Below, one piece after another: positions 25,047 to 32,702 of a stretch of DNA of 64,000 bases. Every line of letters starts with the position of its first letter. The first letter of the stretch is position 1. The position numbers and the translations under genes are program-made. The notes under the pieces are model-generated. The model ran no database searches, was not told where the DNA came from, and saw only the letters and a program-made list of their open reading frames with translations. This DNA is from Streptomyces sp. MNU76 (GTDB taxonomy: Bacteria > Actinomycetota > Actinomycetes > Streptomycetales > Streptomycetaceae): NCBI RefSeq assembly GCF_020982545.1, contig NZ_JAJKLK010000003.1, positions 186,001 to 250,000 on the forward strand, in the 5' to 3' direction.

Positions 25047-27445
25047 TGCCTACATCGCCTGACCTGCCAAGTCCAGGCACATCCACCCCAGGGGCGCGAG
25101 GCGGTGTCGATATGCGGCTCCGCCGCGGGGCGCGAACAGCCCCCACAACACCGCAGTCGCCGACGAACCCCAAGCACCCCACCCGCATAGCGATCATCGG
25201 CGCCGGCCCAGCCGGCCTCTACGCCGCAGCCCTCCTCAAACGCTTGAACCCATCCCGCGACATCACCGTCTGGGAACGCAACCTCCCAGACCACACGTTC
25301 GGCTTCGGCGTAGTCCTCTCCGACGAAACCCTGGGCGGCATAGAACACGCCGACCCGACCGTCTACGACGCCCTACAACCCCACTTCACCCGCTGGGACG
25401 ACATCACCATCGCCCACCGAAACACCCGCCAAACCGCCGGAGGCCACGGCTTCGCAGCCCTCGGCCGCCGCACCCTCCTCCAGGTCCTCCACGCCCGCTG
25501 CCGCGCCCTCGGCGTGGACCTCCGCTTCGGCACGGAGGCCCCGTACCCCTCCTGGCTCTGTGAGACGTACGACCTGGTCATCGCGGCGGACGGTGTGCAC
25601 AGCGCGACGCGCGAGGCGTACGCCCAGGTGTTCCGGCCCACCGTCCGGACACATCGCTGCCGGTACATCTGGCTCGCCGCCGACTTCGCCTTCGAGGCGT
25701 TCCGCTTCGAGATCGCCGAGACCGAGCACGGCGTGGCGCAACTGCACGGCTACCCCTATGAGCCCGGCGCGTCCACCGTCATCGTGGAGATGCGCGAGGA
25801 GGTGTGGCGGGCCGCCGGGCTGGACCGGGCGGACGAGCGGGAGTCGGTCGAACGGTGCGCGAAACTCTTCGCGGACGCGCTCGGCGGACGCCCCCTGCGC
25901 GCCAACAACTCCACTTGGACGACCTTCCGCACGGTCGTCAACGAACGCTGGTCCCACGGCAACCTGGTCCTGCTCGGCGACGCCGCGCACACCGCGCACT
26001 TCTCCATCGGCTCCGGTACGAAGCTGGCCGTCGAGGACGCGCTGGCCCTGGTCGCCTCCCTGGAGGAACAGCCCGACCTGGAACGGGCGTTGCGGGCGTA
26101 CGAGGAGGAACGCCGTCCGGTGGTCGCCTCCACCCAGCGCGCGGCGCGGGCCAGCCTGGAGTGGTTCGAGGACATCGGGCTCCATCTCGACCAGCCGTCC
26201 CGGCAGTTCGCCTTCAACCTCCTCACCCGCAGCCGCCGCGTCACCCACGACAACCTCCGGCTGCGCGACGCGCACTTCACCGGCGCGGTGGAGCGGGAGT
26301 TCGGCTGCCCGCCCGGCACGCCCCCGATGTTCACCCCCTTCCGACTGCGCGGCCTGACCCTGCGCAACCGGGTCGTCGTCTCCCCGATGGACATGTACTC
26401 GGCGACCGACGGCGTCCCCGGCGACGTCCACCTCGTCCATCTCGGCGCCCGGGCCCTCGGCGGTGCCGGGCTCGTGATGACCGAGATGGTGTGCGTCAGC
26501 CCCGAAGGGCGGATCACGCCGGGCTGCGCCGGGCTCTGGAACACGCGGCAGGCCGACGCCTGGCGCCGCACGGTCACCTTCGTGCACGAGTGGGCGCCCG
26601 GCACGGCCATCGGCGTGCAGCTGGGGCACTCCGGCCGCAAGGGCTCGACCAAACGGATGTGGGAGGGCATCGACGAGCCCCTGGACACCGGCAACTGGCC
26701 CCTCGCGGCGGCCTCCCCGCTCCCGTACAAGCCGGGCGGCCAGACGCCGCGCGAACTCTCCCGCGCCCACCTCACCGACATCCGCGAGCAGTTCGCCTCG
26801 GCCGCGCTCAGAGCCGCCCGCAGCGGGTTCGACCTGCTCGAACTCCACTGCGCCCACGGCTACTTGCTCTCCGGCTTCCTCTCACCACTGACCAACCGCC
26901 GCACCGACCGCTACGGCGGCTCCCTCGACCACCGGCTCCGCTTCCCGCTGGAGGTCTTCGACGCCGTACGGGCGGTGTGGCCACAGGAGCGGCCCATGAC
27001 CGTCCGTATCTCCGCGACCGACTGGGCGGACGGGGGGACCACCGCCGACGACGCCGTCGCGATCGCCCGTGCCTTCGTCGCGCACGGCGCCGACGCGATC
27101 GACGTCTCGACGGGACAGGTCGTCGCCGACGAGCAGCCCGAGTACGGCCGCTCGTACCAGACCCCGTACGCCGACCGCATCCGGCACGAGGTGGGGGTGC
27201 CGGTGATCGCCGTCGGCGCCATCTCCTCCTGGGACGACGTCAACTCACTGATCCTCGCCGGCCGCGCCGACCTCTGCGCCCTGGCCCGCCCCCACCTCTA
27301 CGACCCCCACTGGACCCTCCACGCGGCGGCCGAACAGGGCTACGAGGGACCGGGCGCGCCCTGGCCCGCCCCGTACCGGGCCGGCAGCCGCTGCCCCAAC
27401 ACCGGTCGCACCGACGCCCCCAGACCCCGGCTGACCCTGTCCTGA
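25046..27445 (+). CDS. Bifunctional salicylyl-CoA 5-hydroxylase/2-aminobenzoyl-CoA monooxygenase-type protein fused to OYE
   Basis: 799 residues. Residues about 45-420 are a class A flavin monooxygenase: IAIIGAGPAGLYAAALLKRL (GxGxxG), DLVIAADGVHSATREAYAQ (DG motif) and NLVLLGDAAHTAHFSIGSGT (GD motif). Residues about 430-780 are an Old Yellow Enzyme-type FMN oxidoreductase: MFTPFRLRGLTLRNRVVVSP, GVQLGHSGRKGS, LELHCAHGYLLSGFLSPLTN, RTDRYGGSLDHRLRFPLEVF. This two-domain form is that of 2-aminobenzoyl-CoA monooxygenase/reductase and proteins annotated as bifunctional salicylyl-CoA 5-hydroxylase. It hydroxylates the CoA-bound ring with NAD(P)H and O2; the OYE half may reduce the ring. The first roughly 40 residues (STPGARGGVDMRLRRGARTA) look like translated intergenic repeat, so the true start may lie later. 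Confidence 0.88.
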   Translation: MPTSPDLPSPGTSTPGARGGVDMRLRRGARTAPTTPQSPTNPKHPTRIAIIGAGPAGLYAAALLKRLNPSRDITVWERNLPDHTFGFGVVLSDETLGGIEHADPTVYDALQPHFTRWDDITIAHRNTRQTAGGHGFAALGRRTLLQVLHARCRALGVDLRFGTEAPYPSWLCETYDLVIAADGVHSATREAYAQVFRPTVRTHRCRYIWLAADFAFEAFRFEIAETEHGVAQLHGYPYEPGASTVIVEMREEVWRAAGLDRADERESVERCAKLFADALGGRPLRANNSTWTTFRTVVNERWSHGNLVLLGDAAHTAHFSIGSGTKLAVEDALALVASLEEQPDLERALRAYEEERRPVVASTQRAARASLEWFEDIGLHLDQPSRQFAFNLLTRSRRVTHDNLRLRDAHFTGAVEREFGCPPGTPPMFTPFRLRGLTLRNRVVVSPMDMYSATDGVPGDVHLVHLGARALGGAGLVMTEMVCVSPEGRITPGCAGLWNTRQADAWRRTVTFVHEWAPGTAIGVQLGHSGRKGSTKRMWEGIDEPLDTGNWPLAAASPLPYKPGGQTPRELSRAHLTDIREQFASAALRAARSGFDLLELHCAHGYLLSGFLSPLTNRRTDRYGGSLDHRLRFPLEVFDAVRAVWPQERPMTVRISATDWADGGTTADDAVAIARAFVAHGADAIDVSTGQVVADEQPEYGRSYQTPYADRIRHEVGVPVIAVGAISSWDDVNSLILAGRADLCALARPHLYDPHWTLHAAAEQGYEGPGAPWPAPYRAGSRCPNTGRTDAPRPRLTLS

Positions 27446-27485
27446 CCACCACGCGACACGGCAGGCCGCAGGGCTACCGGGATCT

Positions 27486-27526
27486 ATTCGCAGTGCTCTG
27501 GCCTTCAGGCCGGGGGTGAAGCGAAT
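27486..27526 (+). repeat. Nested hairpin, terminator or IS200/IS605-type right end
   Basis: ATTCGC (27486-27491) pairs with GCGAAT (27521-27526) around an inner GGCCTTCAGGCC hairpin (27500-27511). Streptomyces IS200/IS605-type right ends, as I recall them, have a similar GGCCTTCAGGCC-GGGG hairpin. It lies between the OYE-fusion stop and the broken cysN, so it may be the scar that removed the rest of cysN. It could also simply terminate the catabolic operon. Confidence 0.4.
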
Positions 27527-27598
27527 CTGATGACGGCGACGCGGTGTGTCGCGGCATTGTTCCGGCGGAGTTGGACGCTGCGGTGGAAGTCCCGTCGG

Positions 27599-27766
27599 TC
27601 ACCGTCGTGATGGACGCGGCCAGGCGGAGGCCCGTTCCACGGCTTCCAGTCGGTCGGTGAGGACCGACTTGGAGTCGTGCAGCAGGCGGCCCACCAGGGT
27701 GGACTTGCCGTCGTCGACCGACCCGGCCGTCGCGAAGCGCAGGGTGTCGATGGCGATCGTGCTCAT
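27599..27766 (-). pseudogene. cysN: cysN (sulfate adenylyltransferase GTPase subunit), 5' remnant
   Basis: From ATG 27766, two bases after the cysD stop, the frame matches the CysN N-terminus: [20 protein letters not shown] with a G1 P-loop ([10 protein letters not shown]), then [20 protein letters not shown]. Homology stops after ERAS near 27626, and the frame closes at 27599 with unrelated residues (AWPRPSRR). A normal CysN has about 420-440 residues, so about 90% is gone: the G2-G5 motifs, EF-Tu-like domains and CysD-binding surface. Without CysN, CysD cannot run efficient GTP-driven ATP-sulfurylase chemistry, unless another cysN copy exists elsewhere in the genome. The break lies about 100 bp from a possible IS end at 27486-27526. 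Confidence 0.85.
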
Positions 27767-27768
27767 GC

Positions 27769-28686
27769 CTAGAAGTACCCCTCGCGCTTACGGTCTTCCA
27801 TCGCGGCCTCGGACATCTTGTCGTCGGCGCGGGTCGCGCCCCGCTCGGTGAGCCGGGAGGCGGCGATCTCGGTGATCACCTGGTCGAGCGTCACCGCGTC
27901 CGAATCCACGGCACCCGTGCAGGACATGTCACCCACCGTCCGGTACCGCACCCGGCGCTTCTCGACCCGCTCGTTCTCGCGCGGCCCGCCCCACTCGCCG
28001 GCGGTCAGCCACATCCCGGCCCGCTGGAACACCTCACGCTCGTGCGCGAAGTAGATCTCCGGGAGTTCGATGCCTTCGCGGGCGATGTACTGCCAGACGT
28101 CCAGCTCGGTCCAGTTGGAGAGCGGGAAGACGCGGACGTGTTCGCCGGGCGCGTGGCGGCCGTTGTAGAGGTTCCACAGCTCGGGGCGCTGGCGGCGCGG
28201 GTCCCACTGGGAGAACTCGTCGCGCAGCGAGAACACCCGCTCCTTGGCCCGTGCCTTCTCCTCGTCGCGGCGGCCGCCGCCGAAGACGGCGTCGAACTTC
28301 TCCGCCTGGATCCTCTCGGTGAGCGGCACGGTCTGCAGGGGGTTGCGGGTGCCGTCGGGGCGTTCGCGCAGCACTCCGCGGTCGATGTAGTCCTGGACGG
28401 AGGCCACGTGCAGCCGCAGGCCGTGGCGGGCCACGGTGCGGTCGCGGTACTCCAGCACCTCGGGGAAGTTGTGTCCGGTGTCGACGTGCAGCAGGGAGAA
28501 GGGGACCGCGGCGGGGGCGAAGGCCTTCAGTGCCAGGTGCAGCATGACGATGGAGTCCTTGCCGCCGGAGAAGAGGATCACCGGCCGCTCGAACTCGCCC
28601 GCGACCTCGCGGAAGATGTGGACGGCCTCGGACTCCAGCGCGTCCAGGTGCGACAGCGGGTACGGGGTGCCGGTCGTGCCGGTCAT
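27769..28686 (-). CDS. cysD: Sulfate adenylyltransferase subunit 2
   Basis: 305 residues from ATG 28686, which overlaps the cysC stop (ATGA). The PP-loop ATP pyrophosphatase motif is [20 protein letters not shown] (about 33-52). Other CysD blocks are [40 protein letters not shown] and the C-terminal RKREGYF. It catalyses ATP plus sulfate to adenosine-5'-phosphosulfate and pyrophosphate with CysN as GTPase partner. In this operon APS would go to CysC and then, as PAPS, to the sulfotransferase gene upstream, so the set looks dedicated to sulfation, not to cysteine synthesis: no APS reductase or sulfite reductase hemoprotein is adjacent. Confidence 0.95.
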   Translation of the reverse strand: MTGTTGTPYPLSHLDALESEAVHIFREVAGEFERPVILFSGGKDSIVMLHLALKAFAPAAVPFSLLHVDTGHNFPEVLEYRDRTVARHGLRLHVASVQDYIDRGVLRERPDGTRNPLQTVPLTERIQAEKFDAVFGGGRRDEEKARAKERVFSLRDEFSQWDPRRQRPELWNLYNGRHAPGEHVRVFPLSNWTELDVWQYIAREGIELPEIYFAHEREVFQRAGMWLTAGEWGGPRENERVEKRRVRYRTVGDMSCTGAVDSDAVTLDQVITEIAASRLTERGATRADDKMSEAAMEDRKREGYF

Positions 28687-29243
28687 ACGAGGCCCCGTTC
28701 CGCCAGCAGCGCGTACACGGCCGCGGCCGACTCGTCGGGCGTCTGGTGCTGCGTGGGGAGGTGGAGCGCGGGGGCGGCCGGCGGCTCGTACGGATCGTCG
28801 ACGCCGGTCAGGCCCTTGAGCCGGCCCGCGGCCTGCCGGGCGTACAGCCCCTTCACGTCACGTTGGCTGCACACCTCGACGGGGGTGGCGACATGCACCT
28901 CGAAGTACGGGGTGCCGCTGGCGTCGTGGCGCCCCCGGACCGCCTCGCGGCTGTCGGCGTAGGGCGCGATGACCGGCACGAGCGCCTTGACGCCGTTCCG
29001 GGCGAGGACCTCGGCGACCAGGCCGATGCGTTGCACATTGGTGTTGCGGTCCTCGCGGGAGAACCCGAGCCCCGCGGAGAGGAAGCGGCGGATCTCGTCA
29101 CCGTCGAGCACCTCCACCCGATGCCCCTCGGACCGCAGCCGCCCGGCGAGGAGGCGGGCGATCGTGGTCTTGCCCGCGCTCGGCAGTCCGGTGAGCCAGA
29201 CCGTGGCTCCCTGGGCCCGGGAGGCCCTGGACGAGGTGGTCAT
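28683..29243 (-). CDS. cysC: Adenylyl-sulfate kinase
   Basis: 186 residues from ATG 29243, overlapping the glycosyltransferase stop (ATGA). It has a P-loop VWLTGLPSAGKTTIARLLAG (about 15-34), the APS kinase core VEVLDGDEIRRFLSAGLGFS, REDRNTNVQRIGLVAEVLAR, and a lid-region segment VCSQRDVKGLYARQAAGRLK. It phosphorylates APS at the 3' position to yield PAPS, the sulfate donor for the sulfotransferase encoded two genes upstream. Length and motifs are complete. The tight overlaps on both sides show it is part of one translationally coupled sulfation operon. Confidence 0.95.
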   Translation of the reverse strand: MTTSSRASRAQGATVWLTGLPSAGKTTIARLLAGRLRSEGHRVEVLDGDEIRRFLSAGLGFSREDRNTNVQRIGLVAEVLARNGVKALVPVIAPYADSREAVRGRHDASGTPYFEVHVATPVEVCSQRDVKGLYARQAAGRLKGLTGVDDPYEPPAAPALHLPTQHQTPDESAAAVYALLAERGLV

Positions 29244-30484
29244 GCGTGGGTTCCTTTCGCGGCGCCGGCGGCGATGCCGTGCCGTTGCTCGTGGAGGGAG
29301 GCGAAGAGGGACTCCCAGCGGTGGTGGACGGAGTCCGGGCCGTAGGAGGCCGCCGTGAGGACCGCGGCCACGCCCATGTCGGCGCGCAGCACCTCGTCGG
29401 CCATCAGCCGGGCCATGGCGTCGGCGAGCGCGTCGGGGTCCTCGGGCGGGACGAGCAGCCCGTCCACGCCGTGCGTCAGCACGTCGGCGGGGCCGGTCGG
29501 GCAGTCGAAGCTCACCACGGGCAGGGCGTGGCTCATCGCCTCGATCATCACCATGGGCAGTCCCTCGAAGCGTGAACTGAGCACGTAGAAGGAGGCCTTG
29601 GCGAGTTCGTCGTCCAAGCGGTCGGTGTGCCCCATGAGGAAGACGTGGTTGTAGAGATGGTGTTCGTCGATGAGGCGGCGCAGTTCCGACTTCTTCTCGC
29701 CGCTGCCGTAAATTCTCAACTGCCAGTCGGGGTAGGTCTCGACGAGCTTCGCCCAGGCCTGGATCAGCAGGTCGAAGCCCTTCTGCGGGAAGAGCCGGCC
29801 GGCCGCCACCGCGATCCTCGACCGGGGGTCGGCGGGGACCTGGTCCAGGGAGTGCACGGCGTTGGGGATCCGGACGACCCTGGTCCCGGGCAGGAGTTCG
29901 GCGTACTCCTCGCGGTCGCGTTCGGTGAGCACGGCGACCGCGGCGAAGCGCGGGTACGTCTCCTGGATGCGCTGCTGCACGTCCCGCTTGTGGGTGCCGA
30001 GGTTCATGTGCTCCTGGGCGACCCGGACCACACCTGCGGTGGCGTGTTCGGCGGCCAGGAAGTTCAGCGCGGGACGGGTGGTGACGAGGACGCCGTCGGT
30101 CAACGACCGAAGGTACGCGATGAGCCGGTCCTCGACGTACCGGTTGAAGTGGCGGTAGCCGAACTCGCCCTTGGGGATGTGCCGGGCGGGTGCCTCCAGC
30201 TGAACGCCGCGCCGGCGGTCGCGCCAGCGGGCGAGGAGCCCGGACGGCGGGGTGTGGGCGCCCTCGCGCAGGTCGACGACGGTGGTGACCCGCACCCGGG
30301 GGTCGAGCGGGAACTGGAGGTCGTCGCGGCGGCGCAGGGCGCTGACGATCTCCACGGTCCAGCCGGCCGCCACCAGGGAGTTGGCCTGGTTCATCACCGT
30401 GCGGATGGTGCCGCCCCGGCCGTACGCGTGCAGCAGCAGGTAGCGGATGCGGGGACGCCGGGGGAGTGGTCGGCGGTCGGTCAT
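29240..30484 (-). CDS. Family 4-type glycosyltransferase
   Basis: 414 residues from ATG 30484 (MTDRRPLPRR), which overlaps the stop of the upstream small gene. GT-B fold: the N-terminal Rossmann half has LHAYGRGGTIRTVMNQANSL with the Gly-rich acceptor loop, and the C-terminal nucleotide-sugar half has RIAVAAGRLFPQKGFDLLIQ, HVFLMGHTDRLDDELAKASF and SSRFEGLPMVMIEAMSHALP with the E-x7-E type motif. The family transfers sugar from a nucleotide donor with retention. It sits between a sulfotransferase and PAPS-synthesis genes, so its product is probably the glycan or glycolipid that is sulfated. It resembles the teichoic-acid/poly(glycerol) or exopolysaccharide-modifying glycosyltransferases of Streptomyces (weak). 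No membrane segment is seen. Confidence 0.85.
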   Translation of the reverse strand: MTDRRPLPRRPRIRYLLLHAYGRGGTIRTVMNQANSLVAAGWTVEIVSALRRRDDLQFPLDPRVRVTTVVDLREGAHTPPSGLLARWRDRRRGVQLEAPARHIPKGEFGYRHFNRYVEDRLIAYLRSLTDGVLVTTRPALNFLAAEHATAGVVRVAQEHMNLGTHKRDVQQRIQETYPRFAAVAVLTERDREEYAELLPGTRVVRIPNAVHSLDQVPADPRSRIAVAAGRLFPQKGFDLLIQAWAKLVETYPDWQLRIYGSGEKKSELRRLIDEHHLYNHVFLMGHTDRLDDELAKASFYVLSSRFEGLPMVMIEAMSHALPVVSFDCPTGPADVLTHGVDGLLVPPEDPDALADAMARLMADEVLRADMGVAAVLTAASYGPDSVHHRWESLFASLHEQRHGIAAGAAKGTHA

Positions 30485-30891
30485 GCGGGGCCTCCCGTAC
30501 GGCACTCCAGAGACAGGTTGTCCTTGATCGTGAAGTAGGGCCGCACCCGGAGGTCTCCCGCGCGCTGCTCCGGATACACGAAGATCTTCTTCTTGCCCCG
30601 CACGTCGTCGAGGTGCCTTCCGGCACGCAGTTCGACCTCACCGTCCGTCAGGTGGACGTCCCATTCCTCGACGGGCGCGTAGTCGTCGGCGGTGAGGTCG
30701 CCGACGGGCAGTTCGGTCTCGAAGCGGTCGCCCTCGACGGCGGCGGCGTAGCGCAGCGTCCGGCCGGTGTGCGCGCGGCGGGTGAGGAGCAGGTGCCAGG
30801 CCCCGTCCGCCGGGATCCCGTGGATGCGTCCGACGAGTCTGATGTGCCCGTCGCGCGGCCACACCTCGGCTATCTCGGCGTGCGGCCTCAC
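30481..30891 (-). CDS. Small beta-rich protein of the sulfation operon, unknown function
   Basis: 136 residues from GTG 30891, which overlaps the sulfotransferase stop (GTGA); its own stop overlaps the glycosyltransferase ATG. The sequence is beta-strand-like and aromatic/charged: HAEIAEVWPRDGHIRLVGRI, GAWHLLLTRRAHTGRTLRYA, DDYAPVEEWDVHLTDGEVEL, KKKIFVYPEQRAGDLRVRPY. There is no signal peptide and no Cys motif. I do not recognise a named family. Similar segments occur as accessory domains at the end of Streptomyces glycosyltransferases and glycerophosphotransferases acting on teichoic-like polymers, which agrees with the context. It is probably a carbohydrate-binding accessory to the glycosyltransferase or sulfotransferase (inference). 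Confidence 0.65.
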   Translation of the reverse strand: MRPHAEIAEVWPRDGHIRLVGRIHGIPADGAWHLLLTRRAHTGRTLRYAAAVEGDRFETELPVGDLTADDYAPVEEWDVHLTDGEVELRAGRHLDDVRGKKKIFVYPEQRAGDLRVRPYFTIKDNLSLECRTGGPA

Positions 30892-31784
30892 TGGCTGTAG
30901 CCCCACGCCTCGCACATCGGCCGGAGCAGGTCGGGGATCTCGTCGTCGGTGGGCAGCGCCCGCCCGGCCTGCACCCGACCCGTCCTGATCTTGTCCCGCC
31001 AGTCGCCGAGGCCCTTGACGACCTGGGCGTCGTCCTTCCTGCCGTAGTCGAGCATGGAGGGCGTGAAGTCGAGGTCGAGGAACGCGCACAGCCCCCGCAG
31101 CTCCTTCTCGGCGTCGGCGGTGAGGTCCTCGTAGCGCACGGTGTACCCGCCGGTGGTGCCCTCGCGTGCCCGCTCGACGGCCCTCATGTAGCGCAGCGCG
31201 TCGGCGGCGGCCTCGTCGTAGGTGCGCTTGTCGGGGTCCCCCTCGTGCCAGGACCGGGCGATGGAGACCGGGTGGCGCAGCAGGAAGACGAAGCGGGCGT
31301 CCGGCCAGCAGTCCCGGATGCGCTCGTACACGAAGGCGTTGCTCGGGGTCTTCTCGACGATGAAGTCCTTGCCCGACCTGACCAGTTCGCGGTGCATGAC
31401 CCGGTCCCACAGCAGGTGCTCCAGGTCACCGCGCTCCAGGTCGAGGGTGCTCATCGCCTTCTGGGAGAGCTTGCTGCCGTAGCCGACCTCCAGGCGGCGT
31501 ATGTGCAGCTCGTGCGGGGAGTGCAGCCGCGGGTGCGCGTTCAGGAGCATGCGCAGCAGGGTGGAGCCCGAGCGCACGGGCGACATGATGAAGACCGGCC
31601 GCCTGAGCAACCGGTCCGTCGCGAGATCCTCGGGAGCCGGACATCGGTACACCGCCGTGGGCTTCTTCGCCGCCCGCTTCGGCGCCGTGGCCCCGGGCGC
31701 GGCGGACGCGACCGGGGAGGCCCTGCGTACTTGCAGACCGGTGGTGGCGGTGAGGGCACGGTTCAGGTTGCGCATGAGGCTCAT
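30888..31784 (-). CDS. PAPS-dependent sulfotransferase
   Basis: 298 residues from ATG 31784. The 5'-phosphosulfate loop is RPVFIMSPVRSGSTLLRMLL (about 62-81). The 3'-phosphate-binding region has FVFLLRHPVSIARSWHEGDP with Arg and Ser in the usual places, and a C-terminal segment YTVRYEDLTADAEKELRGLC matches family members. It transfers sulfate from PAPS to a hydroxyl of a glycan, lipid or small molecule. It is the first gene of the coupled set sulfotransferase - small protein - glycosyltransferase - cysC - cysD - (cysN), so PAPS supply and use are co-encoded. The N-terminal 40 residues are Ala/Arg-rich and not homologous. A hairpin at 31825-31842 separates it from paaX. Confidence 0.9.
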   Translation of the reverse strand: MSLMRNLNRALTATTGLQVRRASPVASAAPGATAPKRAAKKPTAVYRCPAPEDLATDRLLRRPVFIMSPVRSGSTLLRMLLNAHPRLHSPHELHIRRLEVGYGSKLSQKAMSTLDLERGDLEHLLWDRVMHRELVRSGKDFIVEKTPSNAFVYERIRDCWPDARFVFLLRHPVSIARSWHEGDPDKRTYDEAAADALRYMRAVERAREGTTGGYTVRYEDLTADAEKELRGLCAFLDLDFTPSMLDYGRKDDAQVVKGLGDWRDKIRTGRVQAGRALPTDDEIPDLLRPMCEAWGYSQ

Positions 31785-31824
31785 GCGTCAGGATGGTAAG
31801 TAAAGATTCTGAGAAGACCGAAGC

Positions 31825-31842
31825 GAGAACCTGAGGGTTCTC
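31825..31842. terminator. Hairpin between paaX-type gene and sulfation operon
   Basis: GAGAACC-tgag-GGTTCTC is a perfect 7-bp inverted repeat in a locally AT-rich stretch. It could end the paaX transcript or act as an operator for the sulfotransferase gene, whose ATG is 41 bp away. Confidence 0.5.
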
Positions 31843-31868
31843 TGAGTGAACGAAAATGTTCCAGATTT

Positions 31869-32687
31869 TTACGATGCGGCGGTCACGAACACGGCTCCGG
31901 CGTCCCTCAGCCGCCCGTGCAGTGCACGGAACACCGCCGCCGAGCGCACCCCCGGCCAGTTGGCGGGCAGCAGTTCGGCGGGCAGCCCGGGGTCGACGTA
32001 CGGCAGCTGGCGCCAGGAGTCCAGGGCCAGCAGGTAGTCGCGGTACGCCGCCTCCGGCCGGGTCTCCTCGTGGCTCTCCCAGTCGTGCAGCACGGGCGCG
32101 TGCCGGTCGAGGAACGCCTCGTGCTGCTTGGCGATCCCGGCCAGGTCCCACCACCGTGCCACCGCCTCGGCGGTCGCCGCGAACCCCAGGTGCTCGCCCC
32201 GGAACAGGTCCACGTACGGGTCGAGCCGCAGCCGGGTCAGGGTGTGCCGGGTCTCCTCGTACAGCCGGGCCGGCGCGATCCACACGCCCGGTGCCGCCGT
32301 GCCGAAACCCAGCCCGGCCAGCCGGGAGCGCAGCACGTGCCGCTTCTGCCGCTCCGACTCCGGCACCGAGAACACGGCCAGCACCCAGCCCTCGTCCCGC
32401 TCGGGCGCCGTCGCGTAGATCCGGCGGTCGCCGTCCTCCAGGAGCTGGCGCGCGTCCTGCGACAGCGCGTACCCGGCCGCCCCCGTCGCGGTGCGGGCCG
32501 GCAGCAGCAGGCCGCGCCGCTTGAGCCGGGACACCGAGGAGCGGACGGAGGGCGCGTCGACACCGACCGCGGCGAGCAGCCTGATCAGCTCGGAGACGGG
32601 CACCGGGCCCGGCACCGAACGGCCGTAGGCGCCGTAGAAGGTGACGATGAGCGAACGTGGTGCGTGCTGTTCGGACACGTTGATCAT
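31869..32687 (-). CDS. PaaX-family transcriptional regulator
   Basis: 272 residues from ATG 32687. An N-terminal winged-helix (PRSLIVTFYGAYGRSVPGPV, VSELIRLLAAVGVDAPSVRS, SVSRLKRRGLLLPAR) is followed by the PaaX central domain (EGWVLAVFSVPESERQKRHV, GFGTAAPGVWIAPARLYEET) and the C-terminal helical part. PaaX represses phenylacetate catabolism and senses phenylacetyl-CoA; homologues control other aromatic-CoA pathways. Here the neighbours are an aromatic CoA-ligase-type gene 15 bp upstream in the same direction and an acyl-CoA dehydrogenase, so the ligand is probably the aromatic-CoA intermediate of that pathway (inference). Confidence 0.9.
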   Translation of the reverse strand: MINVSEQHAPRSLIVTFYGAYGRSVPGPVPVSELIRLLAAVGVDAPSVRSSVSRLKRRGLLLPARTATGAAGYALSQDARQLLEDGDRRIYATAPERDEGWVLAVFSVPESERQKRHVLRSRLAGLGFGTAAPGVWIAPARLYEETRHTLTRLRLDPYVDLFRGEHLGFAATAEAVARWWDLAGIAKQHEAFLDRHAPVLHDWESHEETRPEAAYRDYLLALDSWRQLPYVDPGLPAELLPANWPGVRSAAVFRALHGRLRDAGAVFVTAAS

Positions 32688-32702
32688 TTTAGGTCGTCGG
32701 CA

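Noticed and set aside
27531..27611. 26-codon frame MTATRCVAALFRRSWTLRWK
   Set aside because: No ribosome site, no homology, overlaps the cysN remnant on the other strand; probably chance.
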